Shown here one piece after another: positions 1 to 8,832 of a stretch of DNA of 32,512 nucleotides (position 1 is the stretch's first letter; each line of letters starts with the position of its first letter). The notes under the pieces are model-generated. The model was given only the letters and a program-made list of their open reading frames with translations. It searched no databases and was not told the DNA's origin. The DNA is from Ardenticatenaceae bacterium (GTDB lineage Bacteria > Chloroflexota > Anaerolineae > Promineifilales > Promineifilaceae): the NCBI GenBank assembly GCA_020634215.1, contig JACKCD010000062.1, positions 1 through 32,512 of the forward strand. Direction: 5' to 3'. Made by a program: the position numbers and the translations under genes.

Positions 1-3000
1 TAACCCAGCACTTCATTGGCTCTGTCACGGTGGCCGTTGGCCTGCAAAACGTGGTAACAGGTAAGATACAGTCGGGGCAATTCATGGACGCTGTCGGGTA
101 TGGCCTGCGTCAATTCCGCCAACACCATTTCCACCAGCACCAAGGCTTGCTCCCACGCTTCCTGCGCCCCCAAAATCCGCGCCAACCCGCCCTGGCATTC
201 CAAAACGGTGGCATCATTCCCGGCTTCGCTGGCTTGCTGAATGGCAATGGCTTCCTCATAAACGGCCGTTGCTTCCCCCAACCGCCCCAACCCCACCAAC
301 ACATGCCCCCGAATCTTCAACGTATTACTCACCGCCACCTCATGACGAATCTCCTGCGCCAGCCCCAACGCCTCATCCACCAACCGCAATGCCGTCACAT
401 TCTCCCCCATCTGGTGGTACAAAAACGCCAAATTTAGCAACGAATCCCCCACACTCATCTGCATTCCCATCTGCTGCCGCAGCACCAACGCCCGCTCATG
501 ATACTGCCGCCCCGCCTCATACGCCCCCAAATCCATCGCCACAAACCCCAAATTGTTATAAATCCGCGCCTCTTGCACCACATCCCCCAGCTCCAGCGCA
601 ATTTGCAGCGAATCAACCATCGTCGCCTGCGCCCGCTCCAAATCCCCACGCTTGGCCGCCAAATTTGCCAAATTGCTCAGACAAACCGCCTCCGCCCGCC
701 GGAAGCCAATTTGCCGCCCCAACTGCAAACCAAGATTGTAAAATGTCTCCGCCGCTTCGTACTGGCTTAACGCCACCAACGACACCCCCAAATTGTTAGC
801 CGTTTTGCACTCCCCCACCAAATCATCAAGCTGGCGAAAGAGAGCAATCGCCTGCTCATAATAAGGAATCGCCGCCTGAATACTCTCCTGTTCATCCAGC
901 ACATACCCCATATTCAGCCGCGCATTCGCCTCTACCTGCATCAGCCCGTGCGCCTGTGCCAATGCCAACGCCTGCTCAAGCTGCGCCCATGCCCCCGGCA
1001 AGTCAGCCAAATCGGACAAACTGCGCCCATGCTGCAAATGGCCGCGTGCCGTCAACGCTGGCAAAGCCAACGGCTGCGCCATGGCCACCACCTGCTGCGC
1101 CAATGCCACCGAACGGCCGAAATTGCCCAACAGCATCTCATAATCGGCCCACCGCAGCCACACCTCCAGTTGCCACAGCGGGTTCGCCACCGCCAACTGT
1201 TCCATCTCGGCCAAATCAGCTCCCTGCGCCTCACGCAGCCCCAAATGCCCCTGCACCCCCTCCCGCTGCAACAGCAATTCAAACCGCGTCGCCGATTCCG
1301 TCTCGGGTGTAAGCACCAATGCCCGACTGAGATAGGCCAACGCTTCGGCATTGGCAAAACGGCTGGCCGCTTGCTCCCCAGCCAGCCGCGCATAGCGTCG
1401 CTCCGGCTCCTCCATCCCGGCGCGGCCATAGTGGTAAAACAGGCTGGCATAGTAGGGGGACAAATCGGCGGCAAAAAGCTGCTCGATGGCCGCCGCCGCC
1501 GTTTGGTGCAGCTGACGCAGCCGCTCCTGAAGCTGCATCTCATAGGCGGCATCACGCAGCAGGGCGTGGCGAAAAAGATAGCGCAGTTCGCTGAGTGCCG
1601 CCCAAATGGCTTCGGCTTCGGCCAGCCGCACCTTTTCCGCCACCCCGTCCATGCCGCGCAGCATCTGCGACAGCACCTGAATTTCAAATTCACGCCCCAG
1701 CACGGCCGCCGTTTGCACCACGTCGCGTACCGATTGCGCTAGTCGGTCAAGCCGAGCAATGAGGATAGCCTGCACGTCGGCAGGCAGCACCGCCGTCTCG
1801 CGGCCAAGGTCATAGCCAACGGCCGTTTTTTCCAGCCCCCCCTGTTCCCGCAGATAGAGCAAAATCTGCTCCACAAAAAACGGGTTCCCCTCAGCCCGCG
1901 CCTGGAGCATCGCCAGCAGGGCCGGGGCGGGCGTTGCTTGCAAAAAGGTGGCGGCAAGCTGGGAAACGGCCGTTTCCCCCAACGGCTGCAACCGCAAAAG
2001 CTGTGGCTCCGGCTCCATCGCCAGCGGCTCACGGCTGGTGAGCAGCAGCAGCAGCGGATAGCCCGCCATGTTTCGCAGCAAAATGGGCAAAAATTGGCGC
2101 GAGGTCTCATCCAACCAGTGGGCATCTTCCACCTGCACCACCAGCGGCCGGCGCAAACTCTCCGCCCGCAGCACCGTTTTAAGCGCCCGAAGCTGGTTTT
2201 CTTGCCGCCACTGCGGCTCCAGCCGTTCATACAGCGACCCCGGCCAATACAAATCCACCAGACTGCCAAGAAAAGAGCGGGTTCGCGCCAGCTCATTAAC
2301 CAGCCCTTCATCGGCCGTCGTCGCCATCAGCTGGCGCAGCTTATTCTCAAAATTCGCCTTGTTGGTTGCTTCGCTGGCCGTCAGCGACTGTTCAAAGTAG
2401 CGATACAAAAAGTAGCAGAACGGATTAAGCGGCTGGCGCAAAATTTCATCGGTTTGGCAGCGGAACCATTGCACCGTTTGCCCCACCCCGCTTTGCGCCA
2501 GGGCATGGACAAGACGGCTTTTGCCCACGCCAGCCTCCCCCACAACCACCGCCGCCCCGCCAAATTGACCGGCTAACAGGGGAGAAACGGCCGTTTGCAG
2601 CCACCCCAACTCCACCTCCCGCCCCACCAACGCCCCACCATAAAACGCCGCCACCTGCTCCCGCCGCCGCCCCAGCCGAAAAACCGATTGCGCCGCGCTA
2701 AACCCCTTAAAACGCTGCTGCGCTGCCAGCACCACCTCATAGCCAATGGCTCGCTGCGCCACCGCCGCATCCAGCCAAATTTCCCCCCACGGAGCGGCCA
2801 GCATCAGCCGCGCCGCCAAATTGACGCTTAACCCATAGCAGGTGTACTCCTCGCGCCGGGGCGACCCGGCAAACCCGGCATACACCAGCCGATAGGTGGC
2901 TCCCATTCGCAGCGGCAAGGGGGAAAGGGCGGCCAAATCGAGGGCAAACCCCAGCGCCCGCTCGATGTCGTTTTCGTGGCTGGTGGGTGCGCCCCAAAAC

Positions 3001-3851
3001 AGCAGCAAATTGCACCCTTTGTCGCCAAAATCAAGGCGGCACAGATAGCCGCCGTATTGGTGCAGCAGCGGCAGCAGTTGCCCCATTAACGCCGCCAACG
3101 CCGCTGGCTCTGGCTGGTCAATGTTAACAAACAGGGTTAGCACCTGGCGAAATTCGCCGTGCACGTCGGTGGTGAGCAGGTTAGGGGGGTGGAAAAGAAC
3201 GGCCGTTTCCCCCCCAACCCACCGCATTTCGCCATCATCCTCATTTTTGGGCGGCAGTTGCAGCCCCACCAGCCGCCCAAAGCCATCGGCCAAAGCCACC
3301 ACCTCACCTACCGATGCCACCGCTTCAGCCGTCGCTGCCGTCAGCGCCACCTCCCCTCCCGCCGCCAAATGCTCCGCCGCCGCACACGCCTCAATCGCTT
3401 CACCGCGAAAATAGTAGCTGTGCCGCCCCGCCTCATCCCCAACAATCCCCCAATCCACCGCCCCCAACGCCACGCCCACTGTGGCGGCAAAGGTGAATGT
3501 GCCATAGGGTGTGGTCTGTCGCCCAATGCTCGCCATTAGTTGCTGCATTTCCCAGGCGGCGGCGGTGGCTTGCAGGGGGTTGGCGGTGGGAAAAACGGCC
3601 GTAAATGCGTCCCCGGCAAACCCAGCCACAAAGCCGCCCCGCGCATAAACGGCTTCAACGAGCGGCGTAAAGATGGCGGCCATGACGTTGGCAAGCGTTT
3701 CTGCCCCGGCACGGTCATAGCGCATCAGTTGTTCGGTAACGGCGGTGAAGCCGGAGATGTCTACGAAGAGGGTGGCGGCGGAAAAACGGCCGTTTTTCTC
3801 CCCCACCGCCATTTTTTGCAAAATAAAGCGAGGGACAAGGTGATGGTTCAT
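1..3851 (-). CDS. Tandem class III cyclase-like domains + AAA ATPase + TPR regulator (3' partial)
   Basis: One reading frame stays open from the ATG at 3851 to the left edge, about 1283 codons, so the C-terminus is missing. It has four parts. A cyclase homology domain starts with FVDISGFT (Asp31) and contains GFAGDAFTAVF. A second, weaker cyclase-like domain starts with LFVNID and contains GLSVNLAARLM. An AAA/STAND-type ATPase follows, with Walker A GEAGVGKS at 438-445 and a Walker B-like VEDAHWLD. The C-terminal half is built of TPR-like helical repeats rich in Ala, Leu, Gln and Tyr. Proteins of this build are signalling ATPases in which the cyclase-like domains sense or make a nucleotide, and the TPRs bind partners. 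The Lys usually found four residues before the GD aspartate is Gly here, so cyclase activity is doubtful. A repeat hairpin separates it from the upstream nudC. No DNA-binding domain is visible in the part present. Confidence 0.85.
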   Translation of the reverse strand, partial: MNHHLVPRFILQKMAVGEKNGRFSAATLFVDISGFTAVTEQLMRYDRAGAETLANVMAAIFTPLVEAVYARGGFVAGFAGDAFTAVFPTANPLQATAAAWEMQQLMASIGRQTTPYGTFTFAATVGVALGAVDWGIVGDEAGRHSYYFRGEAIEACAAAEHLAAGGEVALTAATAEAVASVGEVVALADGFGRLVGLQLPPKNEDDGEMRWVGGETAVLFHPPNLLTTDVHGEFRQVLTLFVNIDQPEPAALAALMGQLLPLLHQYGGYLCRLDFGDKGCNLLLFWGAPTSHENDIERALGFALDLAALSPLPLRMGATYRLVYAGFAGSPRREEYTCYGLSVNLAARLMLAAPWGEIWLDAAVAQRAIGYEVVLAAQQRFKGFSAAQSVFRLGRRREQVAAFYGGALVGREVELGWLQTAVSPLLAGQFGGAAVVVGEAGVGKSRLVHALAQSGVGQTVQWFRCQTDEILRQPLNPFCYFLYRYFEQSLTASEATNKANFENKLRQLMATTADEGLVNELARTRSFLGSLVDLYWPGSLYERLEPQWRQENQLRALKTVLRAESLRRPLVVQVEDAHWLDETSRQFLPILLRNMAGYPLLLLLTSREPLAMEPEPQLLRLQPLGETAVSQLAATFLQATPAPALLAMLQARAEGNPFFVEQILLYLREQGGLEKTAVGYDLGRETAVLPADVQAILIARLDRLAQSVRDVVQTAAVLGREFEIQVLSQMLRGMDGVAEKVRLAEAEAIWAALSELRYLFRHALLRDAAYEMQLQERLRQLHQTAAAAIEQLFAADLSPYYASLFYHYGRAGMEEPERRYARLAGEQAASRFANAEALAYLSRALVLTPETESATRFELLLQREGVQGHLGLREAQGADLAEMEQLAVANPLWQLEVWLRWADYEMLLGNFGRSVALAQQVVAMAQPLALPALTARGHLQHGRSLSDLADLPGAWAQLEQALALAQAHGLMQVEANARLNMGYVLDEQESIQAAIPYYEQAIALFRQLDDLVGECKTANNLGVSLVALSQYEAAETFYNLGLQLGRQIGFRRAEAVCLSNLANLAAKRGDLERAQATMVDSLQIALELGDVVQEARIYNNLGFVAMDLGAYEAGRQYHERALVLRQQMGMQMSVGDSLLNLAFLYHQMGENVTALRLVDEALGLAQEIRHEVAVSNTLKIRGHVLVGLGRLGEATAVYEEAIAIQQASEAGNDATVLECQGGLARILGAQEAWEQALVLVEMVLAELTQAIPDSVHELPRLYLTCYHVLQANGHRDRANEVLG

Positions 3852-3866
3852 GGGTTTTCGGGAAAT

Positions 3867-3919
3867 AGTAATCAGTAACCAGTTATCAGTGACCGAAAAC
3901 CGACTGCTGATTACTGGAC
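3867..3919. repeat. TAATCAGT-type intergenic repeat
   Basis: Degenerate copies of AGTAATCAGT/AACCAGT run into a reverse complement (CTGATTACTGG) after a short spacer, so the element can fold into an imperfect hairpin. It fills the gap between nudC and the AAA/TPR gene. It belongs to the same family as the elements near 9.6, 14.7, 19.6 and 31.1 kb. Confidence 0.7.
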
Positions 3920-3941
3920 ACGAAGTGGTCGTGGAACGACC

Positions 3942-4796
3942 TTACCGATTTTTGTCTACAAACCAGTCAATCAAATGGGAGGAAATGCTGAGGCTGGGCG
4001 GGGTTTGGGGCATGGCGTTGGCGGCAAACCAGTCGGCGTGCTCCAATTCCTCTTCTTCCAGCACAATGTCGCCGCTGGCGTATTCGGCGGTGAAGCCGAC
4101 CATGAGGGAGTGGGGAAAGGGCCAGGGCTGGCTGCCAAAATAGCGGATGTTTTTGATTTCAAGCCCCACTTCTTCGCGCACTTCGCGCTGGGCGCACTCC
4201 TCCAGCGTTTCGCCGGGTTCGACAAAGCCAGCCAAAACGCTGTAGAAGCCGCTGGGGAAGCGGGCGTTGCGGGCAAGAAGAATGCGGTTGCCATCGGGAA
4301 ACGGCCGTTCAATGGCAATGATAATCGCTGGAGCGAGGCGCGGATAGGTGGTCAGGCCGCAGACCGGGCATTTTTTCGCCCGTTCATGGGGCAGTGTTTC
4401 CACGGGGGTGGCGCAGCAACCGCAAAAGCGATGGGTGCGATCCCAATCTACAATTTGCACGGCGCGGCCGGCCACCCAAAAGAAGTTGTCGCCTAGCTGC
4501 TGATAGAGCCGCCGCAGCCCGTGGAAGGCCATGCCTGCGGGGGGAGGGGCATCGGCGGCCAGTTCGGCGGTGTAGCAGTGGGCAGGGCCATCGGGGGTTT
4601 GCAGATAGCCGAGGTAGTGGGGGGGGGAAACGGCCGTTAATCCCAGTTCCGCCAATTCCCACAAACGCGGCACGGGCGAAGGGGCATCGTCGCCGCTGTA
4701 AACGAGCAAGTTGTTGCCCTGAAAAAGAAACCAATAGGCAGGTTCATCGGCCGAGACCGGTGGCTTGACAGAGGAGAAAAAGGGTAACTGAATCAT
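3942..4796 (-). CDS. nudC: NAD(+)/NADH diphosphatase, NudC-type Nudix hydrolase
   Basis: 284 residues. This family splits NADH (and NAD caps on RNA) into NMNH and AMP in the cytoplasm. A zinc ribbon is visible: Cys125 and Cys128, then Cys143 and Cys146. A complete Nudix box starts at Gly190 and ends in REVREEVG (204-211). The NudC signature SQPWPFP is at 222-228. The chosen start is the ATG at 4796 (MIQLPFFSS). The frame stays open for about 131 codons further upstream, but that stretch is Pro/Thr/His-rich and overlaps the damaged gene at 4804-5769. E. coli NudC is 257 residues, so the shorter start fits. No clear Shine-Dalgarno sequence precedes it. Assignment to NudC is secure from the combined motifs. 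Confidence 0.95.
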   Translation of the reverse strand: MIQLPFFSSVKPPVSADEPAYWFLFQGNNLLVYSGDDAPSPVPRLWELAELGLTAVSPPHYLGYLQTPDGPAHCYTAELAADAPPPAGMAFHGLRRLYQQLGDNFFWVAGRAVQIVDWDRTHRFCGCCATPVETLPHERAKKCPVCGLTTYPRLAPAIIIAIERPFPDGNRILLARNARFPSGFYSVLAGFVEPGETLEECAQREVREEVGLEIKNIRYFGSQPWPFPHSLMVGFTAEYASGDIVLEEEELEHADWFAANAMPQTPPSLSISSHLIDWFVDKNR

Positions 4797-4803
4797 ACTA
4801 AAA

Positions 4804-5769
4804 TTAGGGATAACCAGATGATGAGGTGGCTGTCGCTTCGGGTTGTCCTGATAGCCGTCTTCGCCGGGGTAAGCAGTGCCGTACGGGCAGCGGTGTAGAG
4901 GTTGGCACGCCAGAGCCACCGCCCGGTGTCGCTGTGGGCGTGCCAGCACCCGTTGTCGCCGTTGGGGTGGGGGTAAGGCTGGCAGATGGATCGGGCGAGG
5001 GGTGGCGCAAAGTGACGACCCAGGCGATGGGGTGGGGGTAACGGTTAGCAACAGTTCGGTGGTGGCCGGGAACCACAAAATCGGTGGCGGTGGAATGGGT
5101 GTGGAAGGGTCGGTGGCTTCGCCATGATGGTGGGCAAGGGGGTGCCAACAAGCACGGTGGGTTGGGCGGCGGGTCGGTGGTGGGGGCAAAGGTGGGGTAA
5201 AATGATGGTGTCGAGGGAACGGCCGTTCCGCTCAACAGGCAGCGGATTTGGCTGGATGGATGCGCGACACTTCCAAATACCAAATCGTCGCCGTGGGCGG
5301 CTCTCGTTACAGCCGTAAGTACTCTTCATAAAGCCGCCAACCTTCATCAGAGATCTGTGCCGGGCGGCACGAGAGCCATAATTTTAATTAAAACCGCGTG
5401 CATCGTTGTAGTTTCGGCAATGAGCGCTCAAACGATGGGAGGTTGCCAGCTGCCGTCGCAGCGGGGCAAATCGAAGGGGTGTAGCTGCCGGTAACGCGAA
5501 TGGTGCGATTGATCAGGGCAAACGGGTCTTCGTTAAGCTGGGCAAAGGTGACGATGACGGGCTGGCTGCTGGATGGCGATGACGTTGGGGTGGCGGTGTT
5601 GCGGGGGGCTTTACGGCCGTTGTGCCGCCGTTTGGGAAGAAAGAAACAGGTGGTCGAACGTTGTTACGGCCAGAATTGCCAAAATAGCAGCAGGGAGGGT
5701 GGCTTTTTGGGGGCACCACTTAGCGAAGCCGTGGTATCAACAATCGCCGTTGTTTGTCTGTTCAATCAT
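4804..5769 (-). pseudogene. Frameshifted gene: membrane-anchored OB-like protein with Thr-Pro-rich tail
   Basis: No single frame spans this stretch, but stitching the minus-strand frames gives a coherent protein. It starts at the ATG at 5769, which overlaps the stop of the upstream VWA gene (ATGA), a sign of translational coupling. Near the N-terminus is a hydrophobic segment (LPAAILAILAV). Next comes a domain with IVTFAQLNEDPFALINRTIR, then VTGSYTPFDLPRCDGSW, KIMALVPPGT and IWYLEVSRI pieces. The end is a low-complexity tail (SLTPTPTATTGAGTPTATPGG) finishing in SSSGYP at 4804. The middle resembles an OB-fold, but this is a guess from the strand pattern. The frame changes repeatedly while the amino-acid sense is kept, which looks more like sequencing or assembly indels than old decay. 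The function is not recognised. Confidence 0.6.
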
Positions 5770-7587
5770 CGAAATGTTATCTTTGGGCAGGCGTGCGCCG
5801 CGATGGTAAACCCACCATTCCACCACAGCAGCACCAGCAGAGCCACGGTCAGCAGCCACGGCCACACCCGTATTGGCCGATGTTGCTGGCAGGGAGGTGG
5901 AACGGCCGTTTGCCCAATTTGGAATCGCCGCCGGGGTAATGGCCGATTCTGCCGGGGCAAACAGGTTGACGGCAAACTGCCCAGCCGGATGGCTGCCGCT
6001 GTCCACACGCTCTAGTTGATAAAGACCGCTGGTCGAGCCCGTCAAACAGCAGCACTTCACCGCTGTTAACGGGCTGAACCCACACGCCGCCATCGGGCTT
6101 GGTGAGGCGCACGCCAAGCCGCTGCTGGCCTCGGCGTCATGGCACAGGTGCCAGGCTGCAACCTCAGGCATCTACTGCCGCCGGGGCGCAGCCAGTCCGT
6201 ACATTAGCCATTAAGATGGGGAAATGCAATTTGCAGGCAGGTCGGAGTCGCGCAGGTCGAAGGTGAGGATGGCGATGCGACGACCGTTTTGTTCACCGGC
6301 CAACAACAAGGCCACCTTCGGCCTCGAGCAGGTTGTGCCCAGGGGCGGATGGCTTGTGCCTGCCGGATGTGGATGTTGCGCCATTCGACAAATTCGCAGC
6401 AGCGACTGTCGGCCACGTGCGCACGGCGATTGTATCAGAGAAAACGGCCGTTGGCGTAAACAGCCCGTTGAGATTGCCTGGCTGCGGGTTGATGATGGTC
6501 AGCATCGGGCAGCGGGTCGGGCAAGGGGCAGCATCAAAAAATCATCATCAGGTCGTATGGTTTGGCGTATCGCCGCTGCCGGGCGTGGCCTGAAACAGCC
6601 TGATGTTGGGTAAACATTGCGTAAAGCTGCTGCAAAAAGATTGCTCGCTGACCAGCAGGAGGTGGGCTGCGGTTGCCGCTGCTGTGAACCGTCCAGGCAG
6701 TGTCGTTTGGCGGGCAAAAAGTCACCGTCAAATGCGGCTGAGGCTGGCTTGATGGTTTGAGCATTCGTGGGCAGCGTCCAGATTTCGCTGCGGTTGTTTT
6801 CCGGCGGGATGGTCAGGCGGCGGGAGTTTGTTGCGGGTACCGTTGACGCTAATGGTTAGCAAACTGCCTCCTGGTGGGCAGCGTGCCCATTTCGGCATCG
6901 CCATGGCAAAAGCTGTGCGGGTTCACCACCCGGGCGTCACGGCTGGCAAGGGCGGTAATGGCAATATCTCGCCGCTGCACAATTGGCATGTAAAACCGGT
7001 TCAAGGCAGGGCAATCGGGCGCAGGCCACCATCGGAGACGATAAAATTTGGGGTCACGGAACCCTTTGGCGGCTCCGTTTGCCAGGGCGATGGCAGCCCA
7101 ACCGGTACTGCCAGCTTCGGGCTGGGTGCCGTGCAGGGCGCGGGCGCAATTCGCCGGAGCCAGCCAGGCGGCCAACAGCACGGCAGGAGTTTGGCCGACG
7201 TGATGAGGGTCATCGGCTGCTGCCGGGAGGTCGGTGGATGAGGTTGGAATGGCCGTTTGTGCCGCCCCAAACCGGCTCGGTTCCACGTCAATGGCCTGCA
7301 TCGAGGCGGAAGCGTCATAAAAACGATGGCGTTGCCTTCGAATGAGCGAGGGGGGTGGGAAAAACGGCCGTGCTAGGGGCAAAAAACCAGTGCCGCCAAA
7401 TGAGCAGTTGCAGCAGCAGCAGGCAAATTGTGCCGCAGTTTTTGGTTGCTGGCGTTGGCCTATACCGCGTTTCTGCCGAGAGCATGGTGCTGTTAACCAA
7501 CCGCTCTGCCGCCGCAGCCGCATGTAGAGTAAAATGATTGGCACGGCCAGCAGGCCAGCAGAGAAAGGTGGGAGCCAGTAACGACAC
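5766..7587 (-). pseudogene. Frameshifted BatA-type VWA-domain membrane protein
   Basis: The pieces lie in order on the minus strand but in different frames. GTG at 7587 starts MSLLAPTFL. A BatA-like N-terminus follows (IILLYMRLRRQ, RLVNSTML, then a Leu-rich membrane helix and LARPFFP). The VWA metal-binding motif is DASASM at 7316-7299. Later come a FIVSDGGL strand, AVFSDTIAVR, FVEWRNIHIRQAQAI, LTKPDGGVWVQPVNSGEVLLF and QFAVNLFAPAES. A closing EWWVYHRGARLP segment sits next to the presumed C-terminal membrane helix. An intact version would be about 607 residues. Such proteins sit beside DUF58 genes, as here (7871-8758), and are thought to act in MoxR/VWA assembly or stress systems. A shift occurs every few tens of bases, yet the residues stay recognisable, so this is either a recent pseudogene or an error-rich stretch of assembly. 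Confidence 0.75.
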
Positions 7588-7682
7588 GCTGGCGAGCAGG
7601 ATAACGGATTTGGGGCTTTGTGGGAGTCGGTTTAGGGAGCGTTTAGGAGCCTGGCAAACTATCGCTTCCTAATCCGTTAGCG

Positions 7683-7720
7683 TAATAAAAACCGGGGGTT
7701 CTTGTGAACCCGGTTTATTA
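7683..7720 (-). terminator. Terminator downstream of tRNA-Sec
   Basis: On the minus strand, ACCGGGTTC pairs with GAACCCCCGGT (two extra Gs bulge) around a four-base loop. AATAAA/TTTTTATT flanks extend the stem and give a T-rich tail. It lies just past the tRNA 3' end and fits a rho-independent terminator for it. Confidence 0.75.
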
Positions 7721-7730
7721 ATCTATGAGG

Positions 7731-7831
7731 TGGGAGAGGATGGGAGTCGAACCCACTGTCGCTTGCTCCGGGCGCAACCGACCAACACCAGTTTTGAAGA
7801 CTGGGGCGCCCACCGGGACACAACCACTCCC
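7731..7831 (-). tRNA. selC: tRNA-Sec (anticodon TCA)
   Basis: About 101 bases, much longer than an ordinary tRNA. The anticodon stem CCAGT/ACTGG holds the loop CTTCAAA, giving anticodon TCA, which reads UGA. The D-stem is six pairs (GTGTCC with GGGCGC) around CGGT, as in bacterial tRNA-Sec. A long variable arm pairs TCGGTTGC with GCAAGCGA, with one mismatch. The T-arm has TTCGACT. The acceptor is eight pairs (GGGAGTGG with CCTCTCCC) with one T-T mismatch. The base after it is A, and no CCA is encoded. The tRNA lies between DUF58 and the damaged VWA gene. The two mismatches could be real or could come from the same error-rich block. It implies that the genome makes selenoproteins. None of the intact genes in this window shows an internal UGA. 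Confidence 0.9.
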
Positions 7832-7870
7832 AAGCAGGGCTAAGTCTACCGCAAAATGGTTATGGGTCAA

Positions 7871-8758
7871 CTACTTCACCACCCCCCGCCCCCGCAGCGT
7901 CTGCAAAATCAGCTTATCCCAGGGCAGCGAGGTGGTAACGGGGATGTAGTGGATGGCGCGGGCGGCGCAGTAGCTGGCGATGTCGCTTTGCCACGCTTGC
8001 AGCCGCGCCCGGTATAGGTCACGGGTCGGTTCATCCAGCGTCACTTCCGTGGCCTGCCCCGTTTCCACATCCACCAGCTTCAGGTCGCCACTGGCAGGCG
8101 GGTTGGCTTCATCGGGGCTGAGCAGGTGAATGATGCCGACCTCGTAGCCGCGTGCCAGCAGGGGGCGCAGACCAGCCTTAAAGCCGCCGGGTGAAAAAAG
8201 GTCACTGATGAGCAGCAGCAAACCGGGTCGCTTGGCGCGTAGGGCATAATTCTTGAGCGACTGGTTGAGGTCGGTGATGCCATCGGCGCGGGTGGCGGCG
8301 AGGAATTGGAAAAGGCGGACGCTGCTGCCGCTGCCGCGAAATGGCCCCCAGCGGCGATCCCCGCTGCTGCTGAGGCAGGTGATGGTAAGCTGGTCGCCGG
8401 TAGTGAGGGCAATGTGGCCTAGCCCGGCCGCGAGGCGGAGGGCGTAGGTAAGTTTGTGGGTATCGTCCTCAACCTGCGGCCAATCCATGCTGCCGCTGCC
8501 GTCAATGAGGAGGTGAACGGCGAGGTCTTCTTCTTCTTCGAGGAGTTTGATAAACGGCCGTTCCAACCGTGCCATCACATTCCAATCCAGCCGCCGCAAA
8601 TCATCCCCCTGTGTATAGTCGCGGTAGTCGGCAAATTCAACGGCCGTTCCCCGTTTCTTGCTGCGCCTGTCCCCCTTCAGCACCCCCACACGCACCTGGT
8701 CGGCCACCAAGGCAAGCTGTTCGAGTTTGTGGAGGGTGGGTTGGTCGAAGAAGTTCAT
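7871..8758 (-). CDS. DUF58 domain-containing protein
   Basis: 295 residues, full length for the family. The DUF58 signature is at 41-59 (EFADYRDYTQGDDLRRLDW). It is followed by a VWA-like fold whose metal-site motif is DGSGS at 86-90. LLLLISDLFSPGG in the second half fits a VWA strand. DUF58 proteins are encoded with MoxR AAA ATPases and BatA-type VWA proteins and are thought to act in assembling or activating partner proteins. Here the BatA-like partner lies downstream on the same strand (5766-7587), with tRNA-Sec between them. No MoxR gene is seen upstream, where a repeat hairpin and an RNA methyltransferase lie instead. The start is the ATG next to the repeat. Confidence 0.93.
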   Translation of the reverse strand: MNFFDQPTLHKLEQLALVADQVRVGVLKGDRRSKKRGTAVEFADYRDYTQGDDLRRLDWNVMARLERPFIKLLEEEEDLAVHLLIDGSGSMDWPQVEDDTHKLTYALRLAAGLGHIALTTGDQLTITCLSSSGDRRWGPFRGSGSSVRLFQFLAATRADGITDLNQSLKNYALRAKRPGLLLLISDLFSPGGFKAGLRPLLARGYEVGIIHLLSPDEANPPASGDLKLVDVETGQATEVTLDEPTRDLYRARLQAWQSDIASYCAARAIHYIPVTTSLPWDKLILQTLRGRGVVK

Positions 8759-8766
8759 GGAAATTT

Positions 8767-8832
8767 GGGGATTGGCGATTGGAGATTGGAGATTGATGAA
8801 GGTTCACAATCTCTAATCACCAATCGCCAATC
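8767..8832. repeat. GGAGATT-type hairpin repeat
   Basis: Tandem heptamer units (GGGGATT, GGCGATT, GGAGATT, GGAGATT) are followed by a short loop and complementary AATCTC/AATCGCC units, forming a long hairpin. The right arm runs into the 3' end of the RNA methyltransferase gene and provides its TAG stop and its final residues LAIGD. Confidence 0.85.

Noticed and set aside
269..799. Pro/Ala-rich plus-strand frame
   Set aside because: It is the shadow of the minus-strand AAA/TPR gene, whose frame gives TPR-like repeats without a stop.
4797..5189. Upstream extension of nudC by 131 codons
   Set aside because: The added part is low-complexity Pro/Thr/His, overlaps the damaged neighbour, and NudC homologues start at the Met at 4796.
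6849..7544. A 231-residue gene in the damaged block
   Set aside because: It reads correct VWA sequence only in short pieces (DASASM), with shifted sequence between them, so it is a fragment of a frameshifted gene.
4804..7600. Selenoprotein as the reason for interrupted frames
   Set aside because: The breaks are frame changes and not in-frame UGA codons, so the nearby tRNA-Sec does not explain them.
8767..8832. CRISPR-like array from the tandem units
   Set aside because: The units are 7-10 bases with no unique spacers, fold back on themselves, and there are no cas genes.
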